Shown here: piece by piece, positions 8,411 through 18,774 of the stretch | How positions within the stretch are numbered: the stretch's first letter is position 1 | Layout of the letters: every line of letters begins with the position of its first letter | The notes under the pieces: generated by a model | What the model saw: the letters and a program-made list of their open reading frames with translations, nothing else | What the model was told of the DNA's origin: nothing | Database searches by the model: none | Assembly: GCF_021545845.1 (NCBI RefSeq) | Contig: NZ_CP088923.1 | Span: 3,410,001 to 3,474,000, forward strand | Origin: Rhodanobacter thiooxydans | GTDB taxonomy: Bacteria > Pseudomonadota > Gammaproteobacteria > Xanthomonadales > Rhodanobacteraceae | Direction of reading: 5' to 3' | Length of the DNA: 64,000 nt | Translations under genes and position numbers: made by a program

Positions 8411-8633
8411 CAAGAGCCTGCTCGTACCTTCACTCCTGTCTCCGGTGCCCCCTGCCCATATCAAGCCCCGGCTTTTCCCTTCTCCCTCCGGGAGAAGGTG
8501 CCCGGAGGGCGGATGAGGGTGCGGGCGGAGTGTGGGGCGCACGCAACCGCACTCCAGCTCCTCCCTGAAGGGAGGGAGTCGAACGGCGCAGGGGTTCGCG
8601 AACTGGCGCCGGGAGAAGATACGCTGCTGGTGC

Positions 8634-10450
<1,817 letters not shown>

Positions 10451-10463
<13 letters not shown>

Positions 10464-10763
10464 GATCTCCAAGTGCCCCGCGTTGCCATCGAGTGGCCGC
10501 CAGGTGGTAGTGCGTGGCGCCGCGCCTGACTGGCCGTCAGGTCAAGCCGCGCGCTGCCGCCTGGCGGCCACTCGATGGCAACCCGAAGGGCCGGGTCTGT
10601 TTGCCCGCATGCCGGCGTCATCACTCGGTCGTGGACGGACGTCCACTCCTCGCTCCTCAGAGCCGAGTCCATCCATGGACTCTCCCCGCGTGCCCTCGTT
10701 CTTCCTTGGCCTGCGCGCAAACAGCTCCCGGCGCGGGGTACTTGGAGATCATGAGCAGGCTCT
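10451..10763. repeat. 313-bp palindromic element with 32-bp inverted ends
   Basis: Bases 10451-10482 and 10732-10763 are inverted copies of each other with only two mismatches. Inside lies a second, perfect 23-bp inverted repeat (10482-10504 and 10560-10582) enclosing a smaller hairpin CCTGAC-tggcc-GTCAGG (10525-10541), plus GTCCATCCATGGAC near 10668. Both ends carry an outward GGAGATCATG; on the left this is the recQ start. No transposase is present, so it looks like a non-autonomous element or a large inverted duplication. It separates recQ from the alkyltransferase-like gene, and the minus-strand frame through it is not called as a gene. Confidence 0.75.
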
Positions 10764-10848
10764 ATGGCTTTCATCGGCTGCATGGTAACAAACCGGCCCG
10801 GCCCGGCCGCCGGGAATAGCTGCGACGACTCGTCGGCAGCACCGCCGT

Positions 10849-11190
10849 TCAGGCGTCCGGCATGCCCCACAGCGCGTGGTCGAGGTCGCCATCCAGGCCG
10901 AAGCGCGACAGCGGCACGCGGCCGTTCTTCACCTCCACGCCTTCGGCGCGCAGCCGGCGCGACTGCTCGCGGAAACCGCGGCTGCCCGGCGCCATCGCGA
11001 TGTGACCGCTGGAACGCAGCACGCGGTACCACGGCAATTCCATGCCGTCGGGCACCTCGCCCAGCAGCCGGCCGACCAGCCGCGCCCGCCCGGGCAGTCC
11101 GGCACGGGCGGCGATGGCGCCGTAGCTGGCGACGCGGCCGCGCGGGATCGCGGCGATGGCGGCGTAGATGCGGGCGGCGGCCTCATTCAT
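10849..11190 (-). CDS. atl: Alkyltransferase-like (ATL) DNA-binding protein
   Basis: A 113-residue protein with only the DNA-binding half of O6-alkylguanine-DNA alkyltransferase. RVASYGAIAARAG and the helix-turn-helix around GRARLVGRLLG match the family. The active-site motif, normally PCHRV, reads PWYRV, so the alkyl-accepting cysteine is a tryptophan. In characterised ATL proteins this gives tight binding to O6-alkylguanine without repair, flagging lesions for nucleotide excision repair. It is encoded on the same strand as recQ, with a repeat element between them. Location is cytoplasmic or nucleoid. Confidence 0.9.
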   Translation of the reverse strand: MNEAAARIYAAIAAIPRGRVASYGAIAARAGLPGRARLVGRLLGEVPDGMELPWYRVLRSSGHIAMAPGSRGFREQSRRLRAEGVEVKNGRVPLSRFGLDGDLDHALWGMPDA

Positions 11191-11256
11191 GGTTCACGCG
11201 ACGCAAGCGGGTATCCGTGGCAGAGTAGCTTCCGGTCCTTGTCGAAGGAAGCCGCC

Positions 11257-11661
11257 ATGCGCCACTTCGAAGCCGTGCGTTCCCACCTCGGCAGCCTGCA
11301 CGAGCTGCGCCAGAACGATCCTTACCTGATCAGCTTCGATCTGAAACTGGCGCCGAACCGCTACCAGGGCATCTACCTGGCGGAACTGGAAGACGAAGCG
11401 GGGCTGCGCTATCTGCGCGTATCCACCCCGATCGGTCCGCTCGCCGGCACCGACCCGGTGCGCTGCCTGCGCTTCAACTGGCAGCAGCGTACCGGCTTTC
11501 TGGCGGTGACCGACCTGGACGGCGCGCCCTACCTGCACCTGTGCGAAAACCGCCCCTACGAGTTCCTCGACCGCACCGAACTGCAGCGCGTGGTGCGCGA
11601 GCTGGGCGTGCTCGGCGACCAGTTGGAGCGGCTGATCAGTGCCGGCGACGACACTCTGTAG
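11257..11661 (+). CDS. Conserved hypothetical protein, 134 aa
   Basis: A soluble, mixed alpha/beta protein of 134 residues without signal peptide or membrane segment. It starts MRHFEAVRSHLGSL after an AAGGA ribosome site; the open frame extends upstream to 10876 but that part overlaps the divergent atl gene and is not coding. Alternating strands such as YQGIYLAELEDEAGLRYLRV and a long C-terminal helix are visible. I do not recognise the family; it faintly recalls small YbjN-like or type III chaperone-like folds. The stop codon TAG is the first part of a TAGGAGCCCGCT repeat, which may have set the C-terminus. Confidence 0.7.
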   Translation: MRHFEAVRSHLGSLHELRQNDPYLISFDLKLAPNRYQGIYLAELEDEAGLRYLRVSTPIGPLAGTDPVRCLRFNWQQRTGFLAVTDLDGAPYLHLCENRPYEFLDRTELQRVVRELGVLGDQLERLISAGDDTL

Positions 11662-11727
11662 GAGCCCGCTCGCGGCGGGCCGGGATTCGGGATTCGGGAT
11701 TCGGTAGAGCATCGCCCCGCGAGCGGG
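11659..11727. repeat. REP-like TAGGAGCCCGCT inverted pair around a GGGATTC array
   Basis: TAGGAGCCCGCTCGCGG begins at the stop codon of the preceding gene. Its core CCCGCTCGCGG (11665-11675) is inverted at 11717-11727. Between the arms sits a GGGATTC array (11682-11703). A related TAGGAGCCCGCT unit covers the stop codon of the DinG-family gene at 49927-49950. The layout would give a stem-loop after the stop codon, useful as a terminator or as mRNA 3' protection. Confidence 0.7.
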
Positions 11728-11751
11728 TTCCGCAGGCGGATGGATGATGCC

Positions 11752-12864
11752 TCAGGACGCCATGCGGAACACCACCACCAGCCCGTAGGCCAGCAGCGCG
11801 GTGACCGGCAGGGTCAGGATCCACGCCCACACCATGCGCTCGACCACCGACCAGCGGATCGAGTTGAAACGCTTGGCCGCGCCCACGCCCATGATCGAGG
11901 CGGACACGTTGTGCGTGGTCGACACCGGAATGCCGAATGCCGAGGCAACCAGGATGACCGCCGCCGAGCTGGTCTCGGCGGCGAAGCCGTTGATCGGGTG
12001 CAGCTTGACCATCTTGTGGCCCAGCGTCTTGATGATGCGCCAGCCGCCACCGGCGGTGCCAGCGGCCATGGTCAGCGCGGAGACTACCTTCACCCACACC
12101 GGGATCTCGAAGCCGCCGGCCGGGTCGCCCTCGATGCGCAGGAAGCCCAGCCACGCCGGCAGGTGGTCGAACTGGTGCGCCGCAGTGGCGCCAGCCAGCG
12201 CCAGCGCGATGATGCCCATGCTCTTCTGCGCGTCGTTCATGCCGTGCGCCACGCCCATCGCGCTGGCTGAAACGACCTGCGCCTTGCCGAAGAAGAAATT
12301 GACGAACGGGGTGCGCCCGAAGCGGCGCAGCCAGCCTTGCCGCCGCGCGAACCAGGCCAGCAGCGCATACAGCGCGCCCATCAGGACGAAGCCGATGATG
12401 AAACCTGCCAGCGGGGAGAGCACCATCGGGATGATCACCTTGGGCACCACGCCGTGGCCCTTCAGCACGCTGCCCTCGACCCAGACCACCGCGTCGAAAT
12501 TGTTGCCGGAAGCCGCCAGTGCCGCGCCCACCAGCGCGCCGATCAGCGCATGGCTCGAACTGGACGGCAGGCCCAGCCACCAGGTGATCAGGTTCCACAC
12601 GATCGCCGCCAGCAGCGCGCAGACCAGCAGCTGCGAGCCCATCTCGATCACCCCGGCGTTGATCAGCCCGGAAGCGATGGTGGCCGCCACCGCGGTGCCC
12701 ATGAACGCGCCGGCCAGGTTGGTGCCCGCCGCCAGCAGCACCGCCTGGCCGGGCGACAGCACCTTGGTCGCCACCACCGTGGCGATCGAGTTGGCGGTGT
12801 CGTGGAAACCATTGATGTAGGTGAAGACCAGCGCAATCACCACCACCGCGATGACGATACTCAT
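11752..12864 (-). CDS. pit: PiT family inorganic phosphate transporter
   Basis: A 370-residue inner-membrane protein with about ten hydrophobic segments. Both halves carry the PiT signature: GFHDTANSIATVVATKVLSP near the N-terminus and the SSAAVILVASAFGIPVSTTH region near residue 300. The family couples metal-phosphate uptake to protons at low affinity. The gene lies 87 bases downstream of a DUF47 (PhoU-like) gene on the same strand, a pairing common in bacteria where DUF47 modulates PiT activity. It is close to the short-form bacterial Pit in length. Confidence 0.92.
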   Translation of the reverse strand: MSIVIAVVVIALVFTYINGFHDTANSIATVVATKVLSPGQAVLLAAGTNLAGAFMGTAVAATIASGLINAGVIEMGSQLLVCALLAAIVWNLITWWLGLPSSSSHALIGALVGAALAASGNNFDAVVWVEGSVLKGHGVVPKVIIPMVLSPLAGFIIGFVLMGALYALLAWFARRQGWLRRFGRTPFVNFFFGKAQVVSASAMGVAHGMNDAQKSMGIIALALAGATAAHQFDHLPAWLGFLRIEGDPAGGFEIPVWVKVVSALTMAAGTAGGGWRIIKTLGHKMVKLHPINGFAAETSSAAVILVASAFGIPVSTTHNVSASIMGVGAAKRFNSIRWSVVERMVWAWILTLPVTALLAYGLVVVFRMAS

Positions 12865-12951
12865 GCGCGGCCCCCGATCGGGCGGAACGACGTGCGCAAC
12901 GCCGGCAGCGCGGCCGGACGGGACGGAAGGCGCGAGGTCACGGGCGTAACC

Positions 12952-13590
12952 TCAGGAGTTCTTCAGCACGATCGAATAGACGATGTTGCCGACGTCGCGA
13001 CACTTGTCGATAGCCTTCTCGATCAGCTCGAACAGGTCCTTCGCCAGCATCGCCCGCATCGCGTCGCCGCCTTCCGTGTACAGCGTGCGGTACGGTGCCA
13101 GCAGCATGCGGTCGCCTTCCGATTCCAGCGCCTGCAGGCGGTCCTGCAGCTTCTTCACCGGGTCGATGCGCAGGCCGCGGCGCAGTTCGCCGATCATCTC
13201 GGCAACCACCTCGCTGGAACGCTGCAGCACCAGCGTGCGCTGGGCAAAATCCACGCCCGCCAGGCGATCGGCCACGATCTCGTAGCGCTCGGCGAACTTC
13301 TCGATGGTCTTGGGGATCTTGTACAGCGCCGAATTCAGCGCCTCGATGTCCTCGCGATCGAGCGCGGTGACGAAGGTGTTCACCAGCTCCTCGCTGATCT
13401 GCGCAGCCAGCGCCTTCTCCCGCGCGCGGGTGGCGGTGAAGGGCGCCATCATCGGCCCCTGGCCGGGCCGGGTCAGCAGTTCGTGCAGGGCGCCGGCGCT
13501 TTCGCAGACGGTGGCGGCGCTTTGTTCGAGCAGGCCGTAGAACTTGTCGCCTTTGCCGAAAATCGTCTGCAGTGAAAACATCCGGGCCAT
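12952..13590 (-). CDS. DUF47 family (TIGR00153) PhoU-like protein, partner of PiT
   Basis: A 212-residue all-helical cytoplasmic protein with the DUF47 pattern: FGKGDKFYGLLEQSA near the N-terminus, then TREDIEALN-type helices (DREDIEALNSALYKIP) and an acidic C-terminal half. The fold resembles PhoU and binds metals in related proteins. It is encoded directly upstream of the PiT transporter, and in other bacteria this partner is needed for or tunes phosphate uptake. The start MARMFSLQTIF is followed by the domain at once. A divergent CorC-type gene starts about 125 bases away, so this gap should hold promoters for both. Confidence 0.88.
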   Translation of the reverse strand: MARMFSLQTIFGKGDKFYGLLEQSAATVCESAGALHELLTRPGQGPMMAPFTATRAREKALAAQISEELVNTFVTALDREDIEALNSALYKIPKTIEKFAERYEIVADRLAGVDFAQRTLVLQRSSEVVAEMIGELRRGLRIDPVKKLQDRLQALESEGDRMLLAPYRTLYTEGGDAMRAMLAKDLFELIEKAIDKCRDVGNIVYSIVLKNS

Positions 13591-13715
13591 GCCTGAAGGG
13601 TTGGATGACAGTAATATTACAGGACGCTCGTGTTGCCCCGCATCAATGCCCTCATGAACGGCGGCCCGCGCAACCCTTACACTGTGCCCATGCAGCCTCC
13701 CCCGCCATTGCCGCG

Positions 13716-15038
13716 ATGCTGACCGAAATCGCGCTCGTCCTCGTGCTCACCCTTTGCAACGGCTTCTTCGCGCTGTCGGAGATGGCGCTGGTGGCCTCGC
13801 GCAAGAGCCGCCTCAAGCAGATGGCCCGGACCAGCCGCAAGGCCGCCGCCGCGCTGCGGCACGCCGAGGCGCCGGAGCGTTTCCTGTCCACCATCCAGGT
13901 CGGCATCACCGTGGTGACGCTGATCACCGGCGCGGTCGCCGGCGACGCGCTCGGCGGCCAGATCTCCACCCTGCTGCTGCAAAGCGCGCCACTGGCGTGG
14001 CTGGCGCCGTACGCACGGGGCGTCGGCATCGTGCTGGGCTTCGTGCTGATCTCCTACATCCAGATCGTGGTCGGCGAACTGGTGCCCAAGCGGTTGGCGC
14101 TGTCGGCGCCGGAAAAACTGGCCTCGTACGCGGCGATCCCGATGCTGCTGCTGTCGCGGCTGACCGCGCCTTTCGTGCTGCTGCTGAATGCGTCGAGCAA
14201 CCTGCTGCTGCGCCTGCTGCGGGCCACCCCGCAAGGCGGCGTGGTCACCGAGGAGGAGATCCGCCTGCTGGTGGCCGAGAGCGCCGAGCAGGGCGTGCTC
14301 GACGCCGACGAGCACAACATGGTCAACCGCGTGCTGCGCCTGGGCGACCGCACGGTGGACAGCGTGATGACCCCGCGCATGCGCATCGCCTGGCTGGACA
14401 TCGCGGCGCCCCGCGAGGAAAACATCGAGGTGCTGCGCGCGACCCCTTATTCGTGCTACCCGGTGTATCGCGGCGACGAGAGTAAGGTAGTCGGCGTGGT
14501 CGAGGTCAAACGCCTGCTGCACAGCTTCGCCGAGGGCACGCCAGAGCTGTTCGGCCACCTGGCCAAACCGCTGTTCGTGCCGGCCACCGCACGCGCGCTG
14601 GACCTGCTGGAGGAGTTCCGCGACGCCGAGACGCCGCTGGCGCTGGTGGTCGACGAGTACGGCGACATCGAAGGCGTGGTCACCGTCAACGACCTGCTGG
14701 CGGCGGTGGTCGGCGCCAGCCAGATCGGCCACGCCGGCAGCGGCGAGGACAGCCCGATCAAGCGGCGTGCCGACGGCAGCTGGCTGGTCGACGGCAGCCT
14801 CTCCACCGACGACCTGCGCGAGCTGCTGCAGATCGATGAACTGCCCGGCGAGGACGAGCACGAATACCGCACCGCCGCCGGCATGGTGATGACCGCGCTC
14901 GGCCACGTTCCGCAGACCGGCGAGATGTTCGCCTGGCGCGGCATCCGCTTCGAGGTGGTCGACCTGGACGGCGCGCGCATCGACAAGCTGCTGGTCACGC
15001 CGGCGCCGTCGCTGGAACTGTCTGACGACGAGCAGTGA
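13716..15038 (+). CDS. CNNM/CorC (HlyC/YtfL-type) membrane protein with CBS pair
   Basis: A 440-residue inner-membrane protein. An N-terminal DUF21 (CNNM) domain holds three or four hydrophobic helices (residues 1-170, including NGFFALSEMALVASRKSRLK), followed by two CBS domains (about 200-320, with MTPRMRIAWLD and VVDEYGDIEGVVTVNDLL) and a C-terminal CorC/HlyC domain. Family members are linked to magnesium or cobalt efflux and to resistance stress; the old name haemolysin is misleading. The start at 13716 is chosen because the first helix begins there (MLTEIALVLVLTLCNGF). The frame upstream overlaps the promoter region. Confidence 0.88.
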   Translation: MLTEIALVLVLTLCNGFFALSEMALVASRKSRLKQMARTSRKAAAALRHAEAPERFLSTIQVGITVVTLITGAVAGDALGGQISTLLLQSAPLAWLAPYARGVGIVLGFVLISYIQIVVGELVPKRLALSAPEKLASYAAIPMLLLSRLTAPFVLLLNASSNLLLRLLRATPQGGVVTEEEIRLLVAESAEQGVLDADEHNMVNRVLRLGDRTVDSVMTPRMRIAWLDIAAPREENIEVLRATPYSCYPVYRGDESKVVGVVEVKRLLHSFAEGTPELFGHLAKPLFVPATARALDLLEEFRDAETPLALVVDEYGDIEGVVTVNDLLAAVVGASQIGHAGSGEDSPIKRRADGSWLVDGSLSTDDLRELLQIDELPGEDEHEYRTAAGMVMTALGHVPQTGEMFAWRGIRFEVVDLDGARIDKLLVTPAPSLELSDDEQ

Positions 15039-15144
15039 CCAACATCCCTGACCGCACGGCCGGTCCCTCCCCCCTGCCCGCAGGGGGAGGTCAGGAGGGG
15101 GTGAAGCTCTTCGCACCGTCCTGGCAAAAAGCACCCCACCCCAG

Positions 15145-15169
15145 CCCTCCCCTGCCGCGCAGGGGAGGG
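15145..15169. terminator. Hairpin between the CorC-type gene and trmJ
   Basis: Two 11-bp perfect arms, CCCTCCCCTGC and GCAGGGGAGGG, with a three-base loop, lie between two convergent genes. A related hairpin, CCTCCCCCCTGC and its inversion, sits at about 15066-15090. No U-tract follows, so these may be dispersed palindromes that serve as bidirectional transcription stops. Confidence 0.5.
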
Positions 15170-15180
15170 AGCAAAGCCGG

Positions 15181-15936
15181 CTACTTGCCGTTGGCCAGCC
15201 CCGCCATCCGCTGCGCATCGGCAAGAATGCCGTGCAGCACGCGCAGCTCGCGCGCGTCCGGCTGGGCGCGCTGGAACAGCTTGCGCAGCCGCAGCATGAT
15301 GGTGGTGGGCTCGCGGCCCTTGTGGAAGTCGATGTCGTCCAGCGTCTGCGCCAGGTGGCGGTAGAACTGCTCCATCTGCGCCGCGTCGGCGGGCGGCTCG
15401 TCGTGCTCCGGCGGCGGCGGGGGTTCGTCGCCGAGCATCGCCATGCGCAGTTCATAGGCCATCACCTGCACCGCCTGCGCCAGGTTGAGCGAGCTGAAGT
15501 CGTCCACGCTGGGAATGCGCACCATCGCGTGGCAGCGCGCCAGTTCCTCGTTCTCCAGCCCGGTGCGCTCGTTGCCGAACACCAGCGCCACCTGCTCGCC
15601 GCGCGTCGCCGCCGCCAGCGCCTGCCGCGCCGCCTCGCGCGGCGAGAGTTCCGGCAGATTCACCCCGCGCCGGCGTGCCGACAGGCCCAGCGCCAGGCTG
15701 CTGCCAGCCAGGCCGTCGACGAGTTCGCCGTGGATGCCGGCGTGGACCAGCACGTCGTCCGCACCGGCGGCCAGCGCGTTCGCCTCCGGATCAGGGAAAC
15801 GGTGCGGTGCGACCAGCTCCATCCGCGCGAAGCCCATCGTACGGATCGCCCGCGCCGCGCTGCCGATGTTGCCGGGATGCGAGGTGCGCACCAGCACGTA
15901 GCGGATGCGGGCGGCGAGGTGGTGAAGGTCGGTCAT
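15181..15936 (-). CDS. trmJ: tRNA (cytidine/uridine-2'-O-)-methyltransferase TrmJ
   Basis: A 251-residue SPOUT (knotted) methyltransferase that 2'-O-methylates position 32 of tRNAs using SAM. The three SpoU motifs are present: NIGSAARAIRTMGF (about residue 23), LVFGNERTGLENEEL (about 119) and SSLNLAQAVQVMAYEL (about 145). A C-terminal helical extension follows, as in TrmJ. I start it at ATG 15936 (MTDLHHLAARIRYVLV); the open frame runs further but overlaps the divergent suhB promoter region. trmJ and suhB are divergent neighbours in many gammaproteobacteria. Confidence 0.92.
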   Translation of the reverse strand: MTDLHHLAARIRYVLVRTSHPGNIGSAARAIRTMGFARMELVAPHRFPDPEANALAAGADDVLVHAGIHGELVDGLAGSSLALGLSARRRGVNLPELSPREAARQALAAATRGEQVALVFGNERTGLENEELARCHAMVRIPSVDDFSSLNLAQAVQVMAYELRMAMLGDEPPPPPEHDEPPADAAQMEQFYRHLAQTLDDIDFHKGREPTTIMLRLRKLFQRAQPDARELRVLHGILADAQRMAGLANGK

Positions 15937-16050
15937 GCACTGGGCGGATGGGTGGTTCGGGTCGACAAGGATAGTGGACGCGGGGCGGCCAGGACCTGCC
16001 TCTGCTAGAATCGCCGGCCGCAGCCCCGCTCTCTTCCAAAGTCGAAACCC

Positions 16051-16854
16051 ATGGCCCGACCCCACGTCACGATCGCGGCGCGCGCCGCTCGTTCCGCAGG
16101 CAACGTGATCCTGCGCTACATGAACCGCATCGACGGCCTCAACGTCGTCGAGAAGCAGCAGATGGATTTCGTCTCCGAGGTCGACAAGCTGGCCGAGGCG
16201 GAGATCATCAAGGAACTGCGCCGCGCCTACCCCGACCACGCGATCCTCGCCGAGGAAAGCGGCGCGACCGGCAAGGGCCCGCTGACCTGGGTGATCGACC
16301 CGCTGGACGGCACCCACAACTACCTGCGCGGCATCCCGCATTTCTGCGTGTCGATCGCGCTGCTGGAAAAGGGCGTGCCGGTTCACGCGGTGGTGTTCGA
16401 CCCGCTGCGCGACGAGCTGTACACCGCCAGCAAGGGCGACGGCGCCTACCTCAACGACCGCCGCATGCGCGTCGGCAAGCGCGAGAACCTGGGCGGCGCG
16501 ATGATCGCCACCGGCTTCCCGTTCCGCCAGCGCGAACATCTCAACGCGCAGCTCGACATGACCCGCGCCATCCTCGGCCAGGCCGAGGACATCCGCCGCT
16601 CCGGCTCCGCCGCACTGGACCTCGCCTACGTCGCCGCCGGCCGCTACGACGGCTACTTCGAGATCGGCCTGAAGCCGTGGGACATGGCTGCCGGCGTGCT
16701 GCTGGTGCATGAAGCCGGCGGCCGCTATGGCGACTTCGCCGGCCGCGACGGCATCCCGGCCAGCGGCAACCTCATCGCCGGCAACCTCAACGTGGCCAAG
16801 GCGCTGACCGACGCCGTCGGCCAGCACGCCACACCGGGGCTGCTCAAGGCCTGA
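16051..16854 (+). CDS. suhB: Inositol-1-monophosphatase SuhB
   Basis: A 267-residue cytoplasmic phosphatase of the inositol monophosphatase family. The metal-binding motifs are intact: EVDKLAEAEI near residue 43, AEESGA near 67, WVIDPLDGTHNYLRGIPHF near 86 and WDMAAGVLLVHEAGG near 210. Besides hydrolysing inositol phosphates, SuhB in E. coli joins the rRNA antitermination complex. A plausible -10 (TAGAAT) lies near 16005 and a strong bidirectional hairpin follows the stop. trmJ is divergent, and hda faces it downstream. Confidence 0.95.
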   Translation: MARPHVTIAARAARSAGNVILRYMNRIDGLNVVEKQQMDFVSEVDKLAEAEIIKELRRAYPDHAILAEESGATGKGPLTWVIDPLDGTHNYLRGIPHFCVSIALLEKGVPVHAVVFDPLRDELYTASKGDGAYLNDRRMRVGKRENLGGAMIATGFPFRQREHLNAQLDMTRAILGQAEDIRRSGSAALDLAYVAAGRYDGYFEIGLKPWDMAAGVLLVHEAGGRYGDFAGRDGIPASGNLIAGNLNVAKALTDAVGQHATPGLLKA

Positions 16855-16877
16855 GCGGTTCGCCCGATCGAATCAGC

Positions 16878-16899
16878 GAAGGCGCCCGCGGGCGCCTTC
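16878..16899. terminator. Bidirectional terminator between suhB and hda
   Basis: A perfect 22-bp palindrome GAAGGCGCCCG/CGGGCGCCTTC lies in the 51-base gap between two convergent genes. It is followed on the plus strand by ATCGTTT, a short T-rich tract. Position and symmetry suit a shared rho-independent terminator. Confidence 0.8.
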
Positions 16900-16905
16900 A
16901 TCGTT

Positions 16906-17604
16906 TCAGGATGCGGCCTCGCGCAAGAAACCGCGCAGGAACGGGATGGTGATGCGACGCTGCGCGGCCAGCGACGCGACATCCAGCCGGTCGAGCAGGT
17001 CGAGCAAGGCGCCAAGATCCCGCGGGTGGCGGGCGAACAGCCAGTCCAGCACGCCGTCGTCCAGCTCGATGCCACGCGCGGCGGCCTGCGCTTTCAGCAC
17101 CGCGCGGCGCTCGGCGTCGTCCAGCGGCTTCAACGCGAACTGAGTGCAGGCGCCGAGACGCGAGCGCAGGTCGGGCAGTTCGATACCGAGCTGGGCCGGC
17201 GCCGCATCGGCGGCGAACAGCAACGCGCTGCCTTCGGCTTTTGCGCGGTTGTAGAGGTCGAACAGCGCGTGCTCCGCGTCGCGCTTGCCGGCGATGGCGC
17301 CGAGGTCGTCCAGCGCCAGCAGCTCGCCGCCGGCGACGCCGCGCAGGGCCGCCAGGTGATCAGCGACCGTGGCCAGCGGCAGGTACTGCACCTGTCGCCC
17401 CGCCGCGCTGGCGGCCTGGCAGGCGGCCATCAGCAGGTGACTGCGGCCGCTGCCGGCGGCGCCGTGCAGGTAAACCCACGGCGCAGCGGCTTGCAGCGCC
17501 AGTGCCTGCACCGCGGCCAGCGCGGCGGCGTTGGCGCCGGCGTGGAAATGCTCGAAGCGCTGGCGGCGCGGCCAGCGCAAAGCCAGCGGCAACTGCGGGA
17601 TCAT
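16906..17604 (-). CDS. hda: DnaA regulatory inactivator Hda
   Basis: A 232-residue AAA+ protein homologous to the ATPase domain of DnaA. It stimulates hydrolysis of DnaA-bound ATP after replication starts. The N-terminus IPQLPLALRWP contains the QLPLAL sliding-clamp binding motif that Hda uses to reach the DnaN clamp. Walker A is GAAGSGRSHLL (near residue 48) and the Walker B region is LLALDDLGAI. The DNA-binding domain of DnaA is absent, as expected. The start overlaps the stop of the upstream PerM-type gene by four bases, so the two are coupled. Confidence 0.92.
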   Translation of the reverse strand: MIPQLPLALRWPRRQRFEHFHAGANAAALAAVQALALQAAAPWVYLHGAAGSGRSHLLMAACQAASAAGRQVQYLPLATVADHLAALRGVAGGELLALDDLGAIAGKRDAEHALFDLYNRAKAEGSALLFAADAAPAQLGIELPDLRSRLGACTQFALKPLDDAERRAVLKAQAAARGIELDDGVLDWLFARHPRDLGALLDLLDRLDVASLAAQRRITIPFLRGFLREAAS

Positions 17605-18770
17605 GACTCGGCCCGGTCGTCCTGCGGCGGCTCGACCGTGGCCTCGACCGCGCCGTCGCGATGCACGGCCAGCTCCACCTCGGCAATCACCGGATCGTCC
17701 GGCCCCGCCTCGTTGTACAGCTCGCTCAACCGGTAGCGTTCGAGCAAGTAACGCAGCAGCACCATGATCACCGACGCCGCCGGCAGCGCCAGCAGCACGC
17801 CGAGGAAGCCGAACAGGTAGCCGCCGGCCAGCACCGCGAACATCACCGCCACCGGGTGCAGGCCGATCTTGTCGCCGACCAGCTTGGGCACCAGCACGTA
17901 GCCTTCAAGCAGCTGGCCGACCGCGAACACGCCGCAGACCAGCAACACGTGGACCCAGTCGCCGTACTGCACCAGCGCCGCCACGATCGCCGCGACGAAA
18001 CCGATGATGAAGCCCAGGTACGGCACGAAGCTGAGCAGGCCGGCGACCATGCCGATCAGCGGGCCCACGGTCAACCCGACCACGCTGAGGCCGGCGCCGT
18101 AGAACACGCCCAGCGCCAGCATCACCAGCAGCTGGCCGCGCACGAACGCGCCCAGGATCTGGTCCGACTCGCTGGCCAGGTAGGCGATGGTGGGCTGGAT
18201 CGAGCGCGGCAACATGCCGTCGACCTTCGCCACCAGCCGGTCCCAGTCGCGCAGCAGGTAGAACGCCACCACCGGGATCAGCACCAGGTTGGTCAACCAC
18301 ATCGCGATGCCGAGGCCGCCGCGCGACACCTTGCCCAGCACCGCCGTGGCGACGCCGCCGATCGAGGCCATGTGCTCCTTGATCGCGGTCAGCAGGCGGT
18401 CGCTGTCGAAGGTGTGTGGATCCAGGTGCAATCGCGCCTGCAGCCACGGCCATACGGTGTTCTGCGCCCAGTCGCCGTAGCGCGGCAGGTTGCTGACCAG
18501 GTTCTCGATCTGGCGCGCGATCAGCGGGATCAGCAGCAGCAGCACGCCGACCACCACGACCATGATCACCACGAACACGATGGTGGCCGCCCACATCCGC
18601 TTCAGCCCCAGCCGTTCCAGCCGGTCGGCCAGCGGGTCGCCCAGGTAGGCCAGCATGGCGGCCACCGCGAACGGCATAAGCACCGGCGCCAGCAGCCAGA
18701 CCAGCCAGGCGATGGCCGCCGTGATGGCGAGCAGCTGCCAGCGGCGCGAAAGGTCCTTGTCCTGATTCAC
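17601..18770 (-). CDS. AI-2E/PerM family transporter
   Basis: A 389-residue inner-membrane protein with about eight hydrophobic segments, including two near the N-terminus (WQLLAITAAIAWLVWLLAP) and a cluster from residue 150 to 350. The conserved PYLGFIIGFVAAIVAALVQ region near residue 250 identifies the family. Substrates differ between members, from autoinducer-2 to ions, so none is given. The gene lies between a DUF2066 gene and hda on the same strand, an arrangement conserved in Xanthomonadales. The C-terminal 40 residues are charged and cytoplasmic. Confidence 0.88.
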   Translation of the reverse strand: MNQDKDLSRRWQLLAITAAIAWLVWLLAPVLMPFAVAAMLAYLGDPLADRLERLGLKRMWAATIVFVVIMVVVVGVLLLLIPLIARQIENLVSNLPRYGDWAQNTVWPWLQARLHLDPHTFDSDRLLTAIKEHMASIGGVATAVLGKVSRGGLGIAMWLTNLVLIPVVAFYLLRDWDRLVAKVDGMLPRSIQPTIAYLASESDQILGAFVRGQLLVMLALGVFYGAGLSVVGLTVGPLIGMVAGLLSFVPYLGFIIGFVAAIVAALVQYGDWVHVLLVCGVFAVGQLLEGYVLVPKLVGDKIGLHPVAVMFAVLAGGYLFGFLGVLLALPAASVIMVLLRYLLERYRLSELYNEAGPDDPVIAEVELAVHRDGAVEATVEPPQDDRAES

Positions 18771-18774
18771 CCTG

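Larger units (their letters stand above)
8301..8633. other. Intergenic stretch between the sugar porter and recQ with repeats
   Basis: This 333-base gap has no convincing gene. It holds the upstream region of the sugar porter (8301-8388), a short GGGATTC array (8389-8410), and GC-rich near-palindromes: CTCCCTCCGGGAG near 8482 and CTCCCTGAAGGGAGGGAG near 8562. The latter are probably dispersed intergenic palindromes and might end transcription coming from recQ. A promoter for the sugar porter is expected near 8320-8385 but no clear -35/-10 pair stands out. Confidence 0.5.
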
